Numbered from the stretch's first letter, positions 22,778 to 38,050 are shown. The stretch is 64,000 nt of DNA from Lates calcarifer (GCF_001640805.2 NC_066837.1:24507804-24571803); one strand, 5' to 3'. Translations and numbers: made by a program. The notes: generated by a model not told the origin, from the sequence alone.

Positions 22778-23578
22778 CCGCTGACCAACCAGGGTTTTCT
22801 TCTACCCTGTGCCAACCAATCCTGAACAAGTGACTAACTCTCAGTTCTCAGATGACGAATCAGAAAACAGAGTTTTGAGTCCTAAAGTCCTAATTGGTGT
22901 GCTGGTTTTGCTTCTTGCCTTTTGTAGAAAGCAGTATCTACAAAAGCAGTGAAGTTGAGGAAAAAGGTTTTTCAGAGGTTTGAAGGCTGGTCAGTAAACT
23001 GTGTAACAGACACAAAGGTTGTAAGCCTTAATTTTATGCCTTTTCAGGCTGCTTATTTTACCAGAGGGGAAAAAAATGCCATAGAAACTAAAAATGCAGA
23101 CACTGCACTCTGCCCTTGGATAATTTTCACAGAAAGCAAGGGGATAATGCTATATCTACACAGAAAATATGTTCTTTCAGCTTTGGTCAATTGGGACTAG
23201 AAAATTTACTTTATTTTGTATAGTAAGATAGTTCACAAGCATTACAGACATATCACAGTGTAAATGTCTGTCCATTTACACTTAAATCAATAAAATAAGT
23301 GAAGCTATAATTTAACAATTTAAATATTTGATTTAAATGTAGCTTAACCACACTTAATTGCATAGATTCCATCAGAGTCAAAGGGTGAAGTGGTGGTTAC
23401 AGCTACTCTGCTAAAATAGTAGAATTAGCAGGAGTTGAGTTGGGCTTATTCACTCCTTCCTGACTGGATTAATCTGCTGCCTCATTTAGTTATATGCAAT
23501 AATTCAGGGAATTACTGAAATGACATTTCATCAAAACAGACAGTTGTCAGGTAACAGCGACCAAAATCAAACAATAAA
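22778..23578 (+). other. chrna6 3' UTR with candidate poly(A) signals
   Basis: After the stop there are AATAAA hexamers at 23289-23294 (about 510 nt downstream) and 23573-23578. Either could end the transcript. Both are in AT-rich sequence, so chance matches are possible, and no GU-rich element clearly favours one. Confidence 0.4.
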
Positions 23579-25463
23579 TGAAGTTTTAGTTTTAGCTCAA
23601 GGTAGTCATTGCTAACAGCTGGCTTTCAATTGATGTAGTTCTCTCACTTTTCCCGTGTAGTTGGCTATATCTCTGTGGCAGAGAGTGCAGTAAATGCTAC
23701 ATCATAGCTTATAGTCCAGAGATTACACAGAACAGAGTGCAGTTACTGTAACTTGGCCAGCAATGGAGAGCTGAAGTGTTAATGTCATGTCTGGACTAAA
23801 CTCTGTTCCAATAGCTTCAGTAAGTCTCTCTGAAGCTGTGTTTCTGGGCTTTTCTCTCCATATTCTAAGCTAAATTGCCATCCACTACGATACCTGCTTT
23901 CAACCAAGTTAAACAACAATAACTTTGTCGACACAGAAAAAAACTCTTATACCCTTATAAGAGGCAACTACAATGGTACTTGTAATGTCAAAACCTGGTT
24001 TCATCCCTATCCATATTCACCAATGTTCTTCTCTAAAGATATTTTTTCAGTGTTCTAATTGTCATTTCTGGAGTCAAATAACTTGTTGTGTTCAGTCCTC
24101 TCTGTCCCATTGTTCCAGTCACCTCTAGCTAACCACAATCTCTACTAATGGGCTTGTCTCCTCTGTCCAGCCATAATATTTATTGTGTAAACAATTAAAC
24201 ACGAGAAAGCCAGTATAATACTAATATCCACATCTACTGTTAAGAAAAGCTCTCTTCCAAAATTGGATCTGTCAACCTATCAAACTTTACCAGGTAGTTT
24301 AAAATATATGTGTTTAAATTTCATTGTTTGTAGTATAGTTACAAAGGTCAGTGGGATTTTTGGGAGTTTTTCAACTTCAGGAACAGAAACCAGAATTTTC
24401 ATTTTCACTTCGGCTCTCTATACAAAGCAATTACTGTGGTTTGGTTTCCATAGCTCCTGCTAATTTTACACGCTGTCTCTGCGGAATTTATTTCTATGGC
24501 ATAGTCATTTCCATATGATAAAACAGATGTCAGGAAAGTACATTCAGGTCTCAACTTAATTTTGACCAAATACTGCATTTCAGCCTTGCAGTGCTGATTC
24601 CTGCATGGTTTGAAAAGGGTATATTAGAACTTGGCTTGGATCACAACTTGGCACATCCATTAGTCCTTCAGGACTGGAACTTGAACATCCAACAGATGTT
24701 AGTGAACTGGGAACTATCCACATCCAGTAGACATGATACGAACTCTCTACCGCACAGCACTCAACCCTACAGCAGCTAGTTTAGTCTCCCCCCATTGAGC
24801 TGACTGATGACTGTCATACCCATTCCCCAGTCTGATTTATCAAGCTGCTCACTGTCAGAGCCAATCGCACTCTCTGCTTCTGTGTGACATTTCCAATTAG
24901 AGTTCAGATTTCTGGCTCTCTTGGCAACGCTTTTAACAAATAAGGGCAGGCTGTTCTTCTTTTTGTAATTAGAAACCATGTGTTTATAAATGTTCTCTCT
25001 GATTAATGTTCCACAAGGTAATTGGTTGGCCTGGTAAATACTGAATTAAATGGTACTTGATTAGTTGCTGAAATCGCATTACATTTATTAATTCATGAGA
25101 GGATTCTATCATCCAATTCCATGGCTATTAATTTAATCTTTTTTCCTGTCACTTTTGATTAAGTTTACTATTAACAGCAAACATGCACTGCAAGAAACAT
25201 GCATGACATACATTTTAATTGCTTTGACCACAAATACATTGTCCTCAGATTATAGCACTACAGGAGACTGCTTCATTTATTTAATTTCATTTATCTCCTC
25301 CCTTTTTGGTTATATCTGTCTGTTATGTTGTGATGCATCCAAAATGCAAAACTCATGCTGAAGGGAGCAAACATGTTTGTACAGATGATCTTTGACGAAC
25401 TGAAAATAAATGCAATATTTCTTCAAATAAAGTGAATAGTATTTGCTGGTAGATATATGCATG

Positions 25464-25490
25464 CACACACACACACACACACACACACAC
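25464..25490. repeat. (CA)n microsatellite
   Basis: A pure CA run of about 27 bp in intergenic sequence. Confidence 0.95.
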
Positions 25491-25807
25491 TGACACAGAG
25501 GGATTGCTTTGATATTTTTGTTGTCATTTTTCACCAAGAAAAAAAAAGTCACCAGAGGTGTAATTAAGCCTCCAGTTACAACATCTAATTATAATCCTGA
25601 CATTTTAGTGCTATTCAGACATAATTTTAGTGTTAAGATAAAATGCATCATTATGCATGACACTGCCACATAATCACATTTATCTATCAGAGGGCCCATC
25701 ATCCGGCTGTAGTGTACATGTGTAAAGATAAATTGCAGTGGCAGAGGCAATTGTTACTGGTTGTAATGTGTTAGTAGTGGAACACATTTATTTACAATTG
25801 CACTAAA

Positions 25808-26111
25808 ATGGACTTGTACTTATATAGCGCTTTTCTAGTCGTATCGACCACTCAAAGCACTTTACACTACGCGTCACATTCCCACACACATTAATACAGT
25901 GCTTGCTCTATGCAGAAAACGCTCTAACACATTCACACCCATTCACACACGATGATACACACATCGGGGACAACATTCCCGATGTGGGGCAACGTGGGGT
26001 TCAGTATCTTGCCCAAGGATACTTCGGCATGGACTGGAGAAGCTGGGGATCGAACTGCTGACCTTCCAATTAGTGGGCGACCCGCTCTACCTCCTGAGCC
26101 ACAGCCGCCAC
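25808..26111 (-). mobile_element. tRNA-derived SINE, minus strand, about 300 bp
   Basis: Read on the minus strand, it starts GGCGGCTGTGGCTCAGGAGG, a tRNA-like A box, and has the B box GTTCGATCC. Its 3' part on the + strand is TATATAGCGCTTTTCTAGTC. This is the structure of a common fish tRNA-SINE. Both promoter boxes are nearly intact, so the copy is younger than the one in intron 1. No clear target-site duplication was established. Confidence 0.88.
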
Positions 26112-29100
26112 ACTACTGCTTTTGTTCAGATATTTATATTTTAGTGACATGATATATAGAACCCCTACACGCTCTCTTTGTCTTGAATGTTCTTTTTTTC
26201 TCTGCTCTCCACAAATTAAAATCAAGTACTCTATTTGGAAGGTCAGCACTTTTAAGTTTTAATGTGACAATGCCCATGTGCACAAAGTTACAATAGGTCC
26301 ATAAAGAAATACTTTTCCCAGCTTGTTGAAGAAGAATGTGAATGGTCTGCGCAGAGCATCCTGCCCCAGATTCAAAGAGGGGGTACACATTTATAAAAAT
26401 GAGTATATATGTGTTGATACCCTGGTTCTTGGGAATAATAAACTGTACATTATTAATGGTTGCATGATTCACTCAGTTTAATAAATGAACAGCAAATTAA
26501 CTTGTTGTTCTAATATGAAATAATATTAATAAATTGTTGCTATTTGTAGTTCCCCATTCTGACCCTGCCCTTGTCAGACAGCCGTTATTGCCTAACATTA
26601 ATACCTGACCTCACTAATGCCCTGCAGCCAGGTTCCATAATCTTGTAGGAAACTGTCTCAAATGAGTTGAGGCTGTTATAGCAACAGATTAATGCCCATG
26701 GCTTTGGAATGAGATGTTCAACAATCACATATAGATGTAATGTTTGGATGTCCACTAACATTACACCTTACTTCTGGCCATATGGTATATGTCTGTGCCA
26801 CCTGGACTGTTTTTAAAGTGTAGATTTCTTTGATAATAATATGAGGATTGTTGTTAAAATTAAAAAAATATTTAAGTTTACTACTAAAAAGCATACAGCA
26901 CAGTGTATGCCTATCCACCACTCCAACATTCACATGCTTTATAAACATCTCATTGAATCCCTGCATTAACACTGAATGCTGAACATAAATCTCTAATGCA
27001 GAATAGCTATATGTGAACATAATTCATGGGAGATGTGACTGCACACACACAAACACACACACATGGAAGAGATCAGAGAGCAGTTTGACTCACTGGATAA
27101 TCTCTTCTATGGTAAGTTATGGTGCCATCAGAGCATGAAACACATGACTGTAGCCCAGAGGCTGGAGAGGCCTCAGTGATGCAGCAACAGAGCCACAGAG
27201 CGGGGACAGAGCTAACAGGGACATGAGGGCTGGTTTAGCAGAGAACTGCACACGCTGAGCTGGACAAAATGCTACATTACACAACTAATTGTTGCCCAGT
27301 GGATATAGACTGAATAATACACCCAAGTTAAAGGGCTTTTCCTGTTTTTATAGTCTGGTGACATAGACATATCACGGAATATCATCAATTACTGGCTGAA
27401 TTAGCCTTCAAACAGTTATGGTAATATTGTCTCAATAACATAACTGCATTGTCCAAGGCTGTTAAAGCCTCAGGCTCCAGTGTGGTCTGTCTGGCAGTAA
27501 TTATTTGTAAGTGTATGCAAGCAGCTTGTGTGTACAGTGTACAGCTTGAATGTGGATGATAGAGTAAGAACTGACTCAAAAGTCTTTACAAAGCAATACA
27601 AATTCCACACAATTTAATGCTCAGTACTTGTTCAATAAGTCAGCCAACCAAAAAAGCTTCAGATAAAAATAACAGATGTGCACTTAAATGACATATATTG
27701 TTTATCACAATCGTTTCCACCAAACAATAGCAGTCTTCCTGGCTTAAAAAAGCATAACAAACAAGTATTTTGTATGCAAAATGTGTCTCATGACTCATAC
27801 AGTCACACAGAAGATGAATGACTTCATTTGAGGTTCTAAAGAAAAAACAAACAATATCCCAAAATCCCCCCTGTGGCATATATTGATGCGAACTGCACTT
27901 AAAAAAATGTAGAGGTGTGTGAGAGAGAGGACAAAGGGAAGTAACAGAGAGCACACAAAATGTGATAAATACAAGACAGACACATTTCTACATGCATATT
28001 AGTTTGGATCTGGATAAACCCTTATTCTGTTTAGCTGGGTTATTCATGTGACAATGTGAACAACTTGGAATTGATTGTTGTTTCAGTAGAGGTGTATGTT
28101 TTCCTTGCATTATGTAGCAGCTAATCAGAAAAAAATAACTATAGTTATGATCAAATATATGTTGAAGCTGAAGTGAGAAATGGCCACAGAAAATGCCAAG
28201 GATAAGACTATTGAGTACAAACCACAGTGTGTTCATCTTTAACTGCTGAGACATCTATGTGGGTAACAACAGTGAGATGTGAGGATGTTGCAAAGTCAGT
28301 GATAGCAGGAGAGTTCAGACAGCTGGCTGACAATGTTATAATCATAATTACTGTTATATGAATAACTAATTTATTCTGTTTTCCATATCGACATCACATC
28401 CTGAATAAGAAACCAGAGAAAAAATACTGTCTGTTTACTGTGTGTAGTCTTCTAAACAGGCCATAGAAGATGTACAGATGCACACTTTTTGTCATTAACT
28501 CATGCATTCAAACTTTGGAGATTAACCTAACCCCAACCATGACCCTGCACACATTATTCATACAGTGAATGATACACAACAAACACATAATAGTTTGTAG
28601 TTATGCACGCTTTTCTTTTGTCCTGTTCTGTCATTAAGGACATGGAAGGAAGGAAATGCATTTGTTAGGCCTCACAGTGTGTTTTGGTGAGTAACACTGA
28701 ATGTAAACGTAGCTTTTGTTTGATAGCAAGAAAACTCCATGGGGTACCTTTAAATCCCTGCGAGGCCAAAAAGCGGTATTGGCATTGCCATGGTAACACT
28801 TGAAACGTCACAGCATTTAACCCTGAATTCAAGGCCCTCCAATCTTGTGCTCAGTGGTGTCACATCAATCAAATTTACACAAAACTGAACAAGAGGGAGC
28901 AAAAAGCACTTTGTGTGTGTCTGTGAACAGAACAGTACCATGGGGTGAAGGTATGCTCCATTTGTGCTGTAAGGTGTACAGCACTTCCCTCTGTGCCAGT
29001 GATTGACACAGATTGGTGTAGAGGATCTGTAAACAATATTCTGCCTATATTTCAGGTGAAGAGTATCCCTAAACACTTAAATACACTGAGAAGATATTTC

Positions 29101-31133
29101 ATTTATCAAAGTAATTGTATTTTATTACATGGTTAGAAAATAACATCTCTGCTCAGCTATGCTATCTCTGAGGGTTAAAAAATGGCACTGATGGAAATCC
29201 TGAATGCTGTTTCCTACTGACATTTTCCACCGGACACTGGGTTGCTTGGTGAGAATCCCAGTTGCAGTCACAGAGGGGCAGTAATGAGAGCACTCTGGCA
29301 GCGCTAGAAAACAAACAAGCTGCACAAAGGTGAGGTTAATGCTACATTTTCAAATTGTATTTTTCAGGTTTTGAAGGGCTTCAAGAATGGAGATTTAGTG
29401 GCTGGTTTGGCCAGTGTATGCCTGGCTAACTGGTGAGCTTTTCAATGGGAAGCATCTAAGACTGTGTCCTATGCCCAGGATCATGGAACAGTTCAAAACA
29501 TGGCTTATAAGGAGCCATGTGTTGAATGAAATCAGGCTGCTTTTTGAATTCTGTGACATAGATATTGAGTCATCTACCCAGAAAGTATCAGTAATCCATT
29601 CATTGTAGCTGGCAGAGGTTTTATGTGCGCTGTCTTAAGTTGTTCCAATTTGTATACAAGTGCACAATTTGATTTAGATTTGATTCATAACAAATTTAGC
29701 TCTGTGCTTAAAGGCAGAATAAGCATAGTGAAATGAAAAACATTAATGGAGCAGTGCACATGGTACTATGAAGTGCCATTCACAACAGGAGGGTCTTAGT
29801 AACTGAGGTCAAATGAAATTGGGATGTCAAGCAGAATTGGAATTACATTGTATGGGGTGATTCATGCTCTATTTTTCCCCTGGATTGAGGAAATTGAGTT
29901 CAATCCTAATAGGAAATAATATCATATGTAATACAAATTTACATTTAAGTCCCTCTAGAAAATTGCCTTTCTGTGTCATACTGGCATATTAAATCAAGTC
30001 ATGTGATTTTATAAAGAGCGAAGTTGAGGAAATGGACGCAAAGCAACCTTGTGGCTGCTTTAGTGTGGCTGGTGTAATATTTATACACATAATTAGTTTT
30101 TTATGCTGCCAGGGCTGCCAAGGATTTATAATGTATCCAAAGACTTCTATTTGAGGAAGAGTGAATAAGAAACTATCCTTGATAAAAATGAATGAGAGGG
30201 TCGATGGCAACATTGAAAATGTAACATTGTGATAAAACACATTTTCAGGTTGTTGGCTTCAAATTGTGTTATCTGAAGCCTTGTTGTGCTCAGAAGGATT
30301 GCTCACACTGATAATGTGGCTGACAAAGAGAATGAAACAGGTCAGTGTCAGTTTCAAGTTCATTTTGAATGGTTGGATACATTTTGTCAACACTGGAGTA
30401 AAGTGGTATTTAGAGTTATAATATGCCAAGAAATACAGAAACACTCCTATCCGTCCAAAACAAACAAAAGGTTATTGGTTGGATTTGAGTTATTACAATA
30501 ATTACTACAGACACACGTGTATAAACCTGCACACTTAACACACATTAACACATGCAAGATCCTGATACAGGCAAGATAAAAATACACAACATACCCCACC
30601 TTTTCTCTTTTACTAACTCTGGGTTGCTGTTGAAGGACACGTGTATTAAACATGTGCACTGACTTTATTATTGATACTGAAAAGTTTGAAAAGGTGTTTG
30701 TATGTGTGGAAATCCGTACCTAACTTTTTAAGTTTTTTCCTGCATTTATGAGGGCGTTGCGGACTTTCCCTTTTTGAGAAATCAGTTCACTTGTGGGATA
30801 CTGGAGGAGGAAGAGGTACAGAGAGGAAAAGAAGAAAGACAGCGATGCGGTCCACCGCAGCAGAGAGGTGTTTTCTTTGATGGCTGGCGGAGGCTGGAAA
30901 TCACAAGATTTAATGTTCGATGTTAAACTCAGCAACTCTCCCAGGCACACTTCAGACAGAACAGTGGGAGGGAGATGTACAACAACACTGCATACTGGGG
31001 TTGGTATTGTGATTTCACTGCTATTATACTATATTTAGTTTTCCAACAGAAACACATATAATGATTTCTGTAACAAATACACAGATTCCTGGAGCTTTGG
31101 TCAAATACTATAGTACAAATATTTTAGGCTTGT

Positions 31134-31450
31134 TTAAAGCTTCACCATTCAAAATTTTTATATCAACAATAAATCAAATCACTATGTGTAATATAAACTG
31201 GTATGTTAATAGTGTTGAACCGAGTACTGAGCATTATCACCTAACTGCAGTTTTCGTCAGTTCTGTGGAGTGTTTTAGTGTTTTTCAGCTCATTGTTTTG
31301 GTATTCTGGCCTGTAAATATTACTAATGTCAGTCTTGTGTCCACTCCAACCATACAGTTTTTTCCAGCAATGAAAATCTAATAAAACCCACTAGACAAAT
31401 TTAGTCACTAGCTGGTGATCATAGAGGAATATTTAGAGCAAAGATATTTT
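31134..31450. repeat. Dispersed teleost repeat, copy B
   Basis: It begins TTTAAAGCTTCAC and shares with copies A and C the ordered words ATTATCACCTAACTGCAG, TTTTCAGCTCATTGTTTTGG and CACTAGCTGGTGATCATAG. The divergence shows an old family. Boundaries are approximate. Confidence 0.6.
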
Positions 31451-34400
31451 CCACAGTAGTTGTTAAAGACTGCGGTGCAGCAAAAAACAAAAAGACAGTA
31501 ATGATTATAACGACTTGATAAGGTCATAATATGTCAGTGTTTTGCTCTGAGCTTGTTCTGCTGCCCCCAACTGACAATCACATTTTTGCATTGCAAAAAT
31601 TTCTTTCAGCAGTGAGGCACAAGTGACATAATGTCATCCCACTTTGAAGACCACTGCAAATGGCACCAAGGCCATGTATAATTTAGACATCTGAGCCCTC
31701 CACTAAGCTCCAGCAACTCATTTGGCCATTTTCTCCATTCTGAAAGCAAGGGGAATGCCACTTAAATGTCATTTTCTTGATGTAGTTGCACTCCTCTTTC
31801 TTAATTCAGCACACTTACAATCAACAATGAACAACAACAACAAAAAAACAAAAAACCTTAAAACAAACTGTCCTATGATATTTTTCTTCAAGGGTTTTCT
31901 CACAGATCAAATTTATACACTGAATAAGCAGATCTGTTCTGTTGCCTTGAAGTCATAAGCCTACATGTATGTGTGTGCTGTAGATGAGTGTTTGCTTTTC
32001 TAAAATAGCTTTGTCTAATTGCTTGCCTGTCAGCCTGCTGCCTGTATCTACTTATCTATTCATGGTTTTAGCATGTTTTCTTGGGTCATCAAATATTCAA
32101 ACCCACTTGAAGTGAAACTGGCATGTGAGTGCTTGTATTGGGATCAAAGACAAGTTTTTTCTTTCTATGTCTTTAGTTTCCAAAGGCAGACCCACACATC
32201 ATCCCTACAGGTCATCATGTTCACCATCTAGCTGACAAGACAAGGAAATGGTGGGGCACATCAGTTGGGTTAAGAGATGGATTTTTTTCCAAGTGGCAGC
32301 CCAATACCTGAACCCACAAGACTCCTCTTGGGTCAGCAGGTTAATGTTGATTCTTCAAGAATATATTTATACAGTACATAGTACCAAGATGTTTATTTCA
32401 TATGTGCATTTGTCTGTGAACATCCCCATGTGTAGTATTGTAGAATTCAGCATTATTTCCATCAAGCCAGACAAGCTGCCTGGAACTAACAAGAGAGAGA
32501 CCACATGTCTCTTAATAATTCATGAAAGGTTTGAGACCCTTGAAAGCAAATAGAACTGCTGCTCAGACATTTCAGAGTTTAAGTTAGAATATCCAAACAC
32601 TAGTCAGTAAATTTTATATTGTCACCCTTATAATGACTTGTGGTGAACTGTGGTTTATTACAACCTCGGTCTTACTTACCTGTGCTTTGGGAAAATGGCG
32701 TATTGTAATTGAAAAGAAGGTGACAGTGCAAGAAAAATGCCCAAAAATGCTCAAACTCCTTTTGAGGTGGACTTGACGGCGCTCCATTGCTCTTGTAAAA
32801 CCACAAATTGAAGTTTTTCTGTATGTGTACAAATTTAAAAAATGAGACTCAACATATTAATAGTGAGCTGTAGTATTTTTTTACCTTTGGACAGAGCCAG
32901 ACTTGCTGTTTCCCTCTGCTTCCAGTCTTAATGCTAAGTTAAGCTAATCAACTGCTCCAGCTCCATAATTATCACAGTAAAACAGAAATTGAAGTGTCTT
33001 TATTTTAATGTGGTGTATTTTCAAGTGGTTTAGTTATAAGAGAGATTTAAATCAGATCCTTATGAGGTGATTAGATTGCATAAAACTGGGCAAGTCTTAG
33101 CAAATTCAGTGCAGTTTAGAGATATGTAAGCTGCTGTAGAAGATTGTTCAGGAGGACAAGCTGAGATCCAAAGCACACCTCCTATATTACTCTGCAAATT
33201 ACTGTAAACTACAAGCTATGGTTCATGTGCTGTTTTACATGATGGGTGCAGTTAGTTGGCCAAAATCACATTTAATTGGATAAGTTTATATACAGTACAT
33301 ACCCCAAGTTTAGAAATAATATTAGATATATATTTGTCAGAAAACAAGCTATAACTAAACAATAAACACAGACAGGACAGTGGTAATGATCCTCTGATGG
33401 GAAACTCTGTAAGAAAGCCAGTAAGCACATTTCCCAAAATGTTGAATTATTCCTTTAATATCAGTCATGCTATCTACTGTGTGATCTGACCCAAGACAAC
33501 TGGAATAGCATACTCATCCTGTCTACTGCTCTTGATGATGACTAAGTGTGCTGGCACAAACTGCTCTGAGAGTGCTGTGACATCATAATGGATCTTTAAT
33601 GACCCACTCATTAGAAATCTCATTAAAGACCCCTCTCTAAGAGCTCTTCAGAGAATGGGAGTGGGCGGCAAGAGAAATATTTTCATAATAACACACTGAT
33701 CATCTTTGAGTATCATCTCCTTCCGTTTTATACTTCAAAACAAGTCTTGCACTCACACTCTGCTAGTGAAGCTATGAAATGACAAGCAGCTTTTTAAAAA
33801 ATACTTCAGTCATCTCCACTGAGATTTACCAGGCACTCTTAGACAGTTCAAGGTCTGATTCCCCAAAAGTATTCCTCATAGCCAGTCTGTTACTTATTGA
33901 AACAAAGATTGTTAGTGCTAGATATTTAATTTGAATTCTCAGTGTGGGAGACAGTGTAGCATGGCATGATATGACCCTGTTTGTAGTTAATAAGCATCTG
34001 AAAATCTGGTGACACATCTTTGTGATAAACCACATGCAAGAGTTTCTATTTTCAGTTTGCATACAGTAATACCACACGTACAGTGTGTGCCTGTGTGTGT
34101 GTTAACATATTGTAGAAAAAAAAAATCCACATTAAGGCAGGCTGGGTGAATCATTATTCTTTGATAGCTGCCACTGCTATACCCCCAGGGTACTGCAGAG
34201 GCTTCAAATTCTGGTCTGTTCCACGGTGGTATTATACAGTAGATTACAGGGTTTGTGTATGCATGTGTGTATGTGTATGTGAGTGAGTGTGTGCGACTGT
34301 GAGTATGTGTGAGGGAGACTGAGAGAGAGATTGAGAGAAAGTGACTAAATAGTCTCAGAAATGACTCCGATATGAGAGTCTGTATCTTTGTAACAGCTTA

Positions 34401-35824
34401 ACTTGTGTATATGGCTTGATGTGTTTTTGTGTAAGTGCATAAGATGAACATACATGCAGAGGGACGTGCAGTATTTGTGTGCTGCAGTGAGCAGGGGGAG
34501 TAAAATAAGGAAGAGAGATTGAGTCATACCTTTAACTCTCAGTCCAGAACATTTTTGTGACAACTTTAATGGTAGAGGAGTGTGACGTGTGTACATCTAT
34601 GTCTGTGTGTGCAGACACCGCAAGCGTGCAAGTATCAAGGTATGCGGCGTCCACGAGTGCAGACAGTGAGTCGCACTGAGTCAGATCTCTGTCTCTCTAT
34701 CAGAATATTGTTGTGACAGCTTCAGTAGAAAAGAGGCAGAGAAGTAGAGTGGAAATGAAAGACTTGGTTTTACTTAATGCCAAATCCTGTTCCTTCATTT
34801 CGAGTATGCATGAACATACTGTGTATTCACTTGTGTATTTTTGTGCTGCATTTGTTTTTCACTGAAAGGTCCTCTGACAACAAAGAAAATGTTTGACAAA
34901 CAAAATGTCAGTTCGGCTCTAGATGTGTTGTTGCACAGAGCTGATGTGACATGACTGACACATATAATGAAGTGATGATTTTCACTATTAATAACTTCAC
35001 TTATGCAGCATATCAACCCTTCAGACAAACTGCAGAACTGTATGTACTTGTATTAATCCCTTTGTCGGGACATAACATTGTCCATGCAGTCATGTTACAG
35101 GGACTCAGCTCCCATTTGGTAATCCATTGAATTTTAAGGTTAAATGTCCTGTATATAATTTTTATTTATTGGTTGGTAAAGAGTCAACATTAGCATTAAC
35201 AGCTGTTTACTGACCAAGAGCTTCAGCCATTGTAGCATTCACATGAGGTTAGAATATGTCCTCTAGGCAGCATTACAGCCTTCATTGCTGACTGGATGCT
35301 ACAGTGACTCACTATCACAAAATGGTATAATGAGATGGAATGGGCATGGGCTAGCTGGTTAGCATGTTAACTTCAGTAGAAGAAAAGAAGTGATAGAAAC
35401 AGAAGTTAACATTGCTGTTGCTTTCCACCGCTGGAGACTACTCTTGGCCAGTAAATGAATTAAGTTTGATGTTTGATGAACTTGCAACATCTCTTCAAGA
35501 GTGCTAGGTAAACAGCGGTTAAGGATGATGTTGACCATGTAGCAATAGCAAAAACTTAGATATGACACCTTTGAGACTTGTTTTGTTGTTGTTGTTGTCA
35601 GAATTAGGTTGTCAGATTATTAGTTATTTTTTTATTAGTTATAGCACTGGGGAAGCTGTGAACTGTTCCTTATCAGAGGTGGGGAAGTTACCCCGACATT
35701 TATTGGCAAACCAACCACTAACTCCTCATTCTTTTTGTTTACTCTCTTGCAAAATTACATACTGAACAAGCTTAAAATAAGCTATACATGTTTGTGTGGC
35801 AGAATGGCCTCATTGCTGCACCCT

Positions 35825-36090
35825 GTGACCTGAGGCCTGTACTATGAAGGGAGTTTAACCTCCTCTGATTTATCTCTGGGTTATCAAGGAAACTTGGGGT
35901 TGACAAACCCTGGTTGCCTCGGTAATTTGGCGGTAGTTCAGATGTCGGTAACTTGAGTCGGTGTTAACTCAATCAATCAGAGAGCGTGTGCATAAAACGG
36001 GTGTGCACCGTATCTCTCAGATGAAGAGTGCACATTAATTCTGGTAGTTTACGAGGAATTCAAAGAGACTCTAACAACACAATGTAAAAC
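35825..36090. mobile_element. Probable fragment of a non-autonomous DNA transposon
   Basis: The segment starting CTGAGGCCTGTACTATGAAG and continuing with ATCTCTGGGTTATCAAGG and GGTAACTTGAGTCGGTGTTA resembles ends of fish cut-and-paste elements that share GTAC..GAAG and GGGTTA words. I could not find a matching inverted end or a transposase frame, so it is at best a remnant. Superfamily not assigned. Confidence 0.3.
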
Positions 36091-37831
36091 CAGCGCCGCC
36101 AGGGAGACTTGTCAAATGGTCCCTGGATTGTTAATTTGTAATATGACATGTATGGACATATAAAATATGTGATAATTTTTCAGATAATTGGATTACAGTC
36201 AACACGTGGGTCACATGTCTGAAAATCAGCTGTTACTCTCTGTTAATGATGTTCTGCCTGGAACACTCAGGCTGTATATGTATGAATGTAATGCTGTTGT
36301 GTTCAGTATGAACTTCATGTTAACAGTATTTCAGCTTCAGTGGAAACTGAACCTGGATCAAATAGAAACATTCTATGAAGTGGTTCACATTCATATTTCC
36401 CATCATTAATGCTGCATTTTTTGGTATGTAGTCTAGAATTACAACAGCCTGTCGCATTATATTGTCTTTCAGGACAATAATGCCCAGCCAGCCCCATTTA
36501 AAGGATTATTCAAATCGATAATATGCAACACTAATGACGCTCAATTCTGCTGCTTGACTGTGAGAAAAAAATACAAATTAAAATAACTGAAAGTAAAAAT
36601 GGAAAATGCACCAACCATTTCCCCCCTACTTGCCTGGGGGCAGTAAAAAGCCCATTCTTTGCTTAGTGCATCAGAATGAGGCAAAGACTACATGAAAACC
36701 TTTGTGGACAAGCCACATAAAGGTGACATCTATTATTCATAAGAAGTTGTTCAAACAAAATATTACAATATTACAATTTTAACAAGAGAACAGGCTTCAA
36801 GGATGAAGGCTTACAGCTGCTTCTCAGAGCTGAACATAAGTGAACTTGCACTGAGTTGTCCAGAGATGTTTTCTGCGGCTGTTCTACGCTTGTATGCACA
36901 ACTCGTGTATATGTCAAGTTTGTTTTTTCTTCTTCTCCATTTCTAACCTGCCACTTGAAAAGAGTTGGGTCAAACAATCAGCCTGATTGACACACAGGTC
37001 CACATGATGTATTGTTGAGATTTGGGAGGTGTGCCCGTAAGCTCTCTTTTGTGTGAGTCTCTATGATCTACAGTTACACCATTCTCTTTGTAGGTTTGCT
37101 AAGATGTTTACGTGTATCTTCACTGAGGCATAATCCCAACTTTGGCAGCTGGTTTGACAAAGTAGATCAGATCACCTTCCTCATGTCCAATAAAGCAGTC
37201 GCTTTATCGCTAACCTTTGCAATGGAAGCATCTGTGACTCCCACGCAGTGGATGAGTCAGTCCCAAATGGGGCTAAGGATAAGCCATGTTCATGGCATAT
37301 TAGTGTTAGTAATTACACGTTTCCGTTCCATTAATATCAAAATTCAGGTCATAACTGCAATACTCTAATTGTTCTAAGAGTTTCAGTATCTCTGACTCAG
37401 TGTTTAATAATGTTGAAGTACCTGAAAACCAAACAAACATGGAAGCTCAGTGTAATGAAATCCAGATTTAGTGGATATGGTGTTATATTGTTTGTGCACA
37501 GTATTTTTAAATCTTACATGATCAGCTCTGTAATCCTGTGCTGGTCTCTCCAATGACATAAGTACCTGTAAAGACATTAACATGGTAATCTTTGCCATAT
37601 TTACCATCCATCTCATATGGAGCGATGTCACATTACACATATGGTAATGCAAGTCTAGGGAATTTATGTAAGTCAATATAATTACCTCCTAAGTCTGTGT
37701 GTATGCATGTGTATATGTGTGATTGTCCCTCCTGCCTTGAAGCATGAACTGGTACACTAATGAATCCAGCAACATGTCCTCTCTCTCATTATTTCTCTCA
37801 GTGTATGCTTCAATCCCCCCTCCCCTCCTGT

Positions 37832-38050
37832 GGCCCCAGCATGTGCTGGGCAGCGGGCCCGGCAAGATCTTCCTTGCTTTTCCGTATCATTGATAATCGA
37901 CCGGCTCAGGGAATGGAGGAGTGGAATGGCAGAGCGAATGCTACCCTGCCACTGCAGCTGCTCCTGGCTGCCACGGCAACTGGGGCAGAAAATCAGACTT
38001 ATCGCTTTGTCATAATCAGCAACAGATCGCGGTTTCCGATCTCACTGACC
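37832..38050. promoter_or_regulatory. Candidate conserved non-coding element 1
   Basis: The block keeps many CpGs (GCGGGCCCGGC, AATCGACCGGC, GATCGCGG, TTCCGATC) in otherwise CpG-poor intergenic DNA and has no repeat character. CpG retention can signal constraint or lack of methylation. Three frames are open for a while, but none shows a recognisable protein. Inference only. Confidence 0.28.

Larger units (their letters stand above)
23579..37800. other. Intergenic region between chrna6 and chrnb3, first part
   Basis: No open frame here has recognisable protein similarity. It contains a minus-strand SINE, a CA tract, repeat copy B and a possible DNA-transposon fragment, listed separately. The rest is AT-rich sequence in which I see no gene. 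Confidence 0.6.

Noticed and set aside
26040..26111. Functional tRNA gene on the minus strand
   Set aside because: A and B boxes are present, but the sequence continues into a typical SINE body and no cloverleaf acceptor stem closes.
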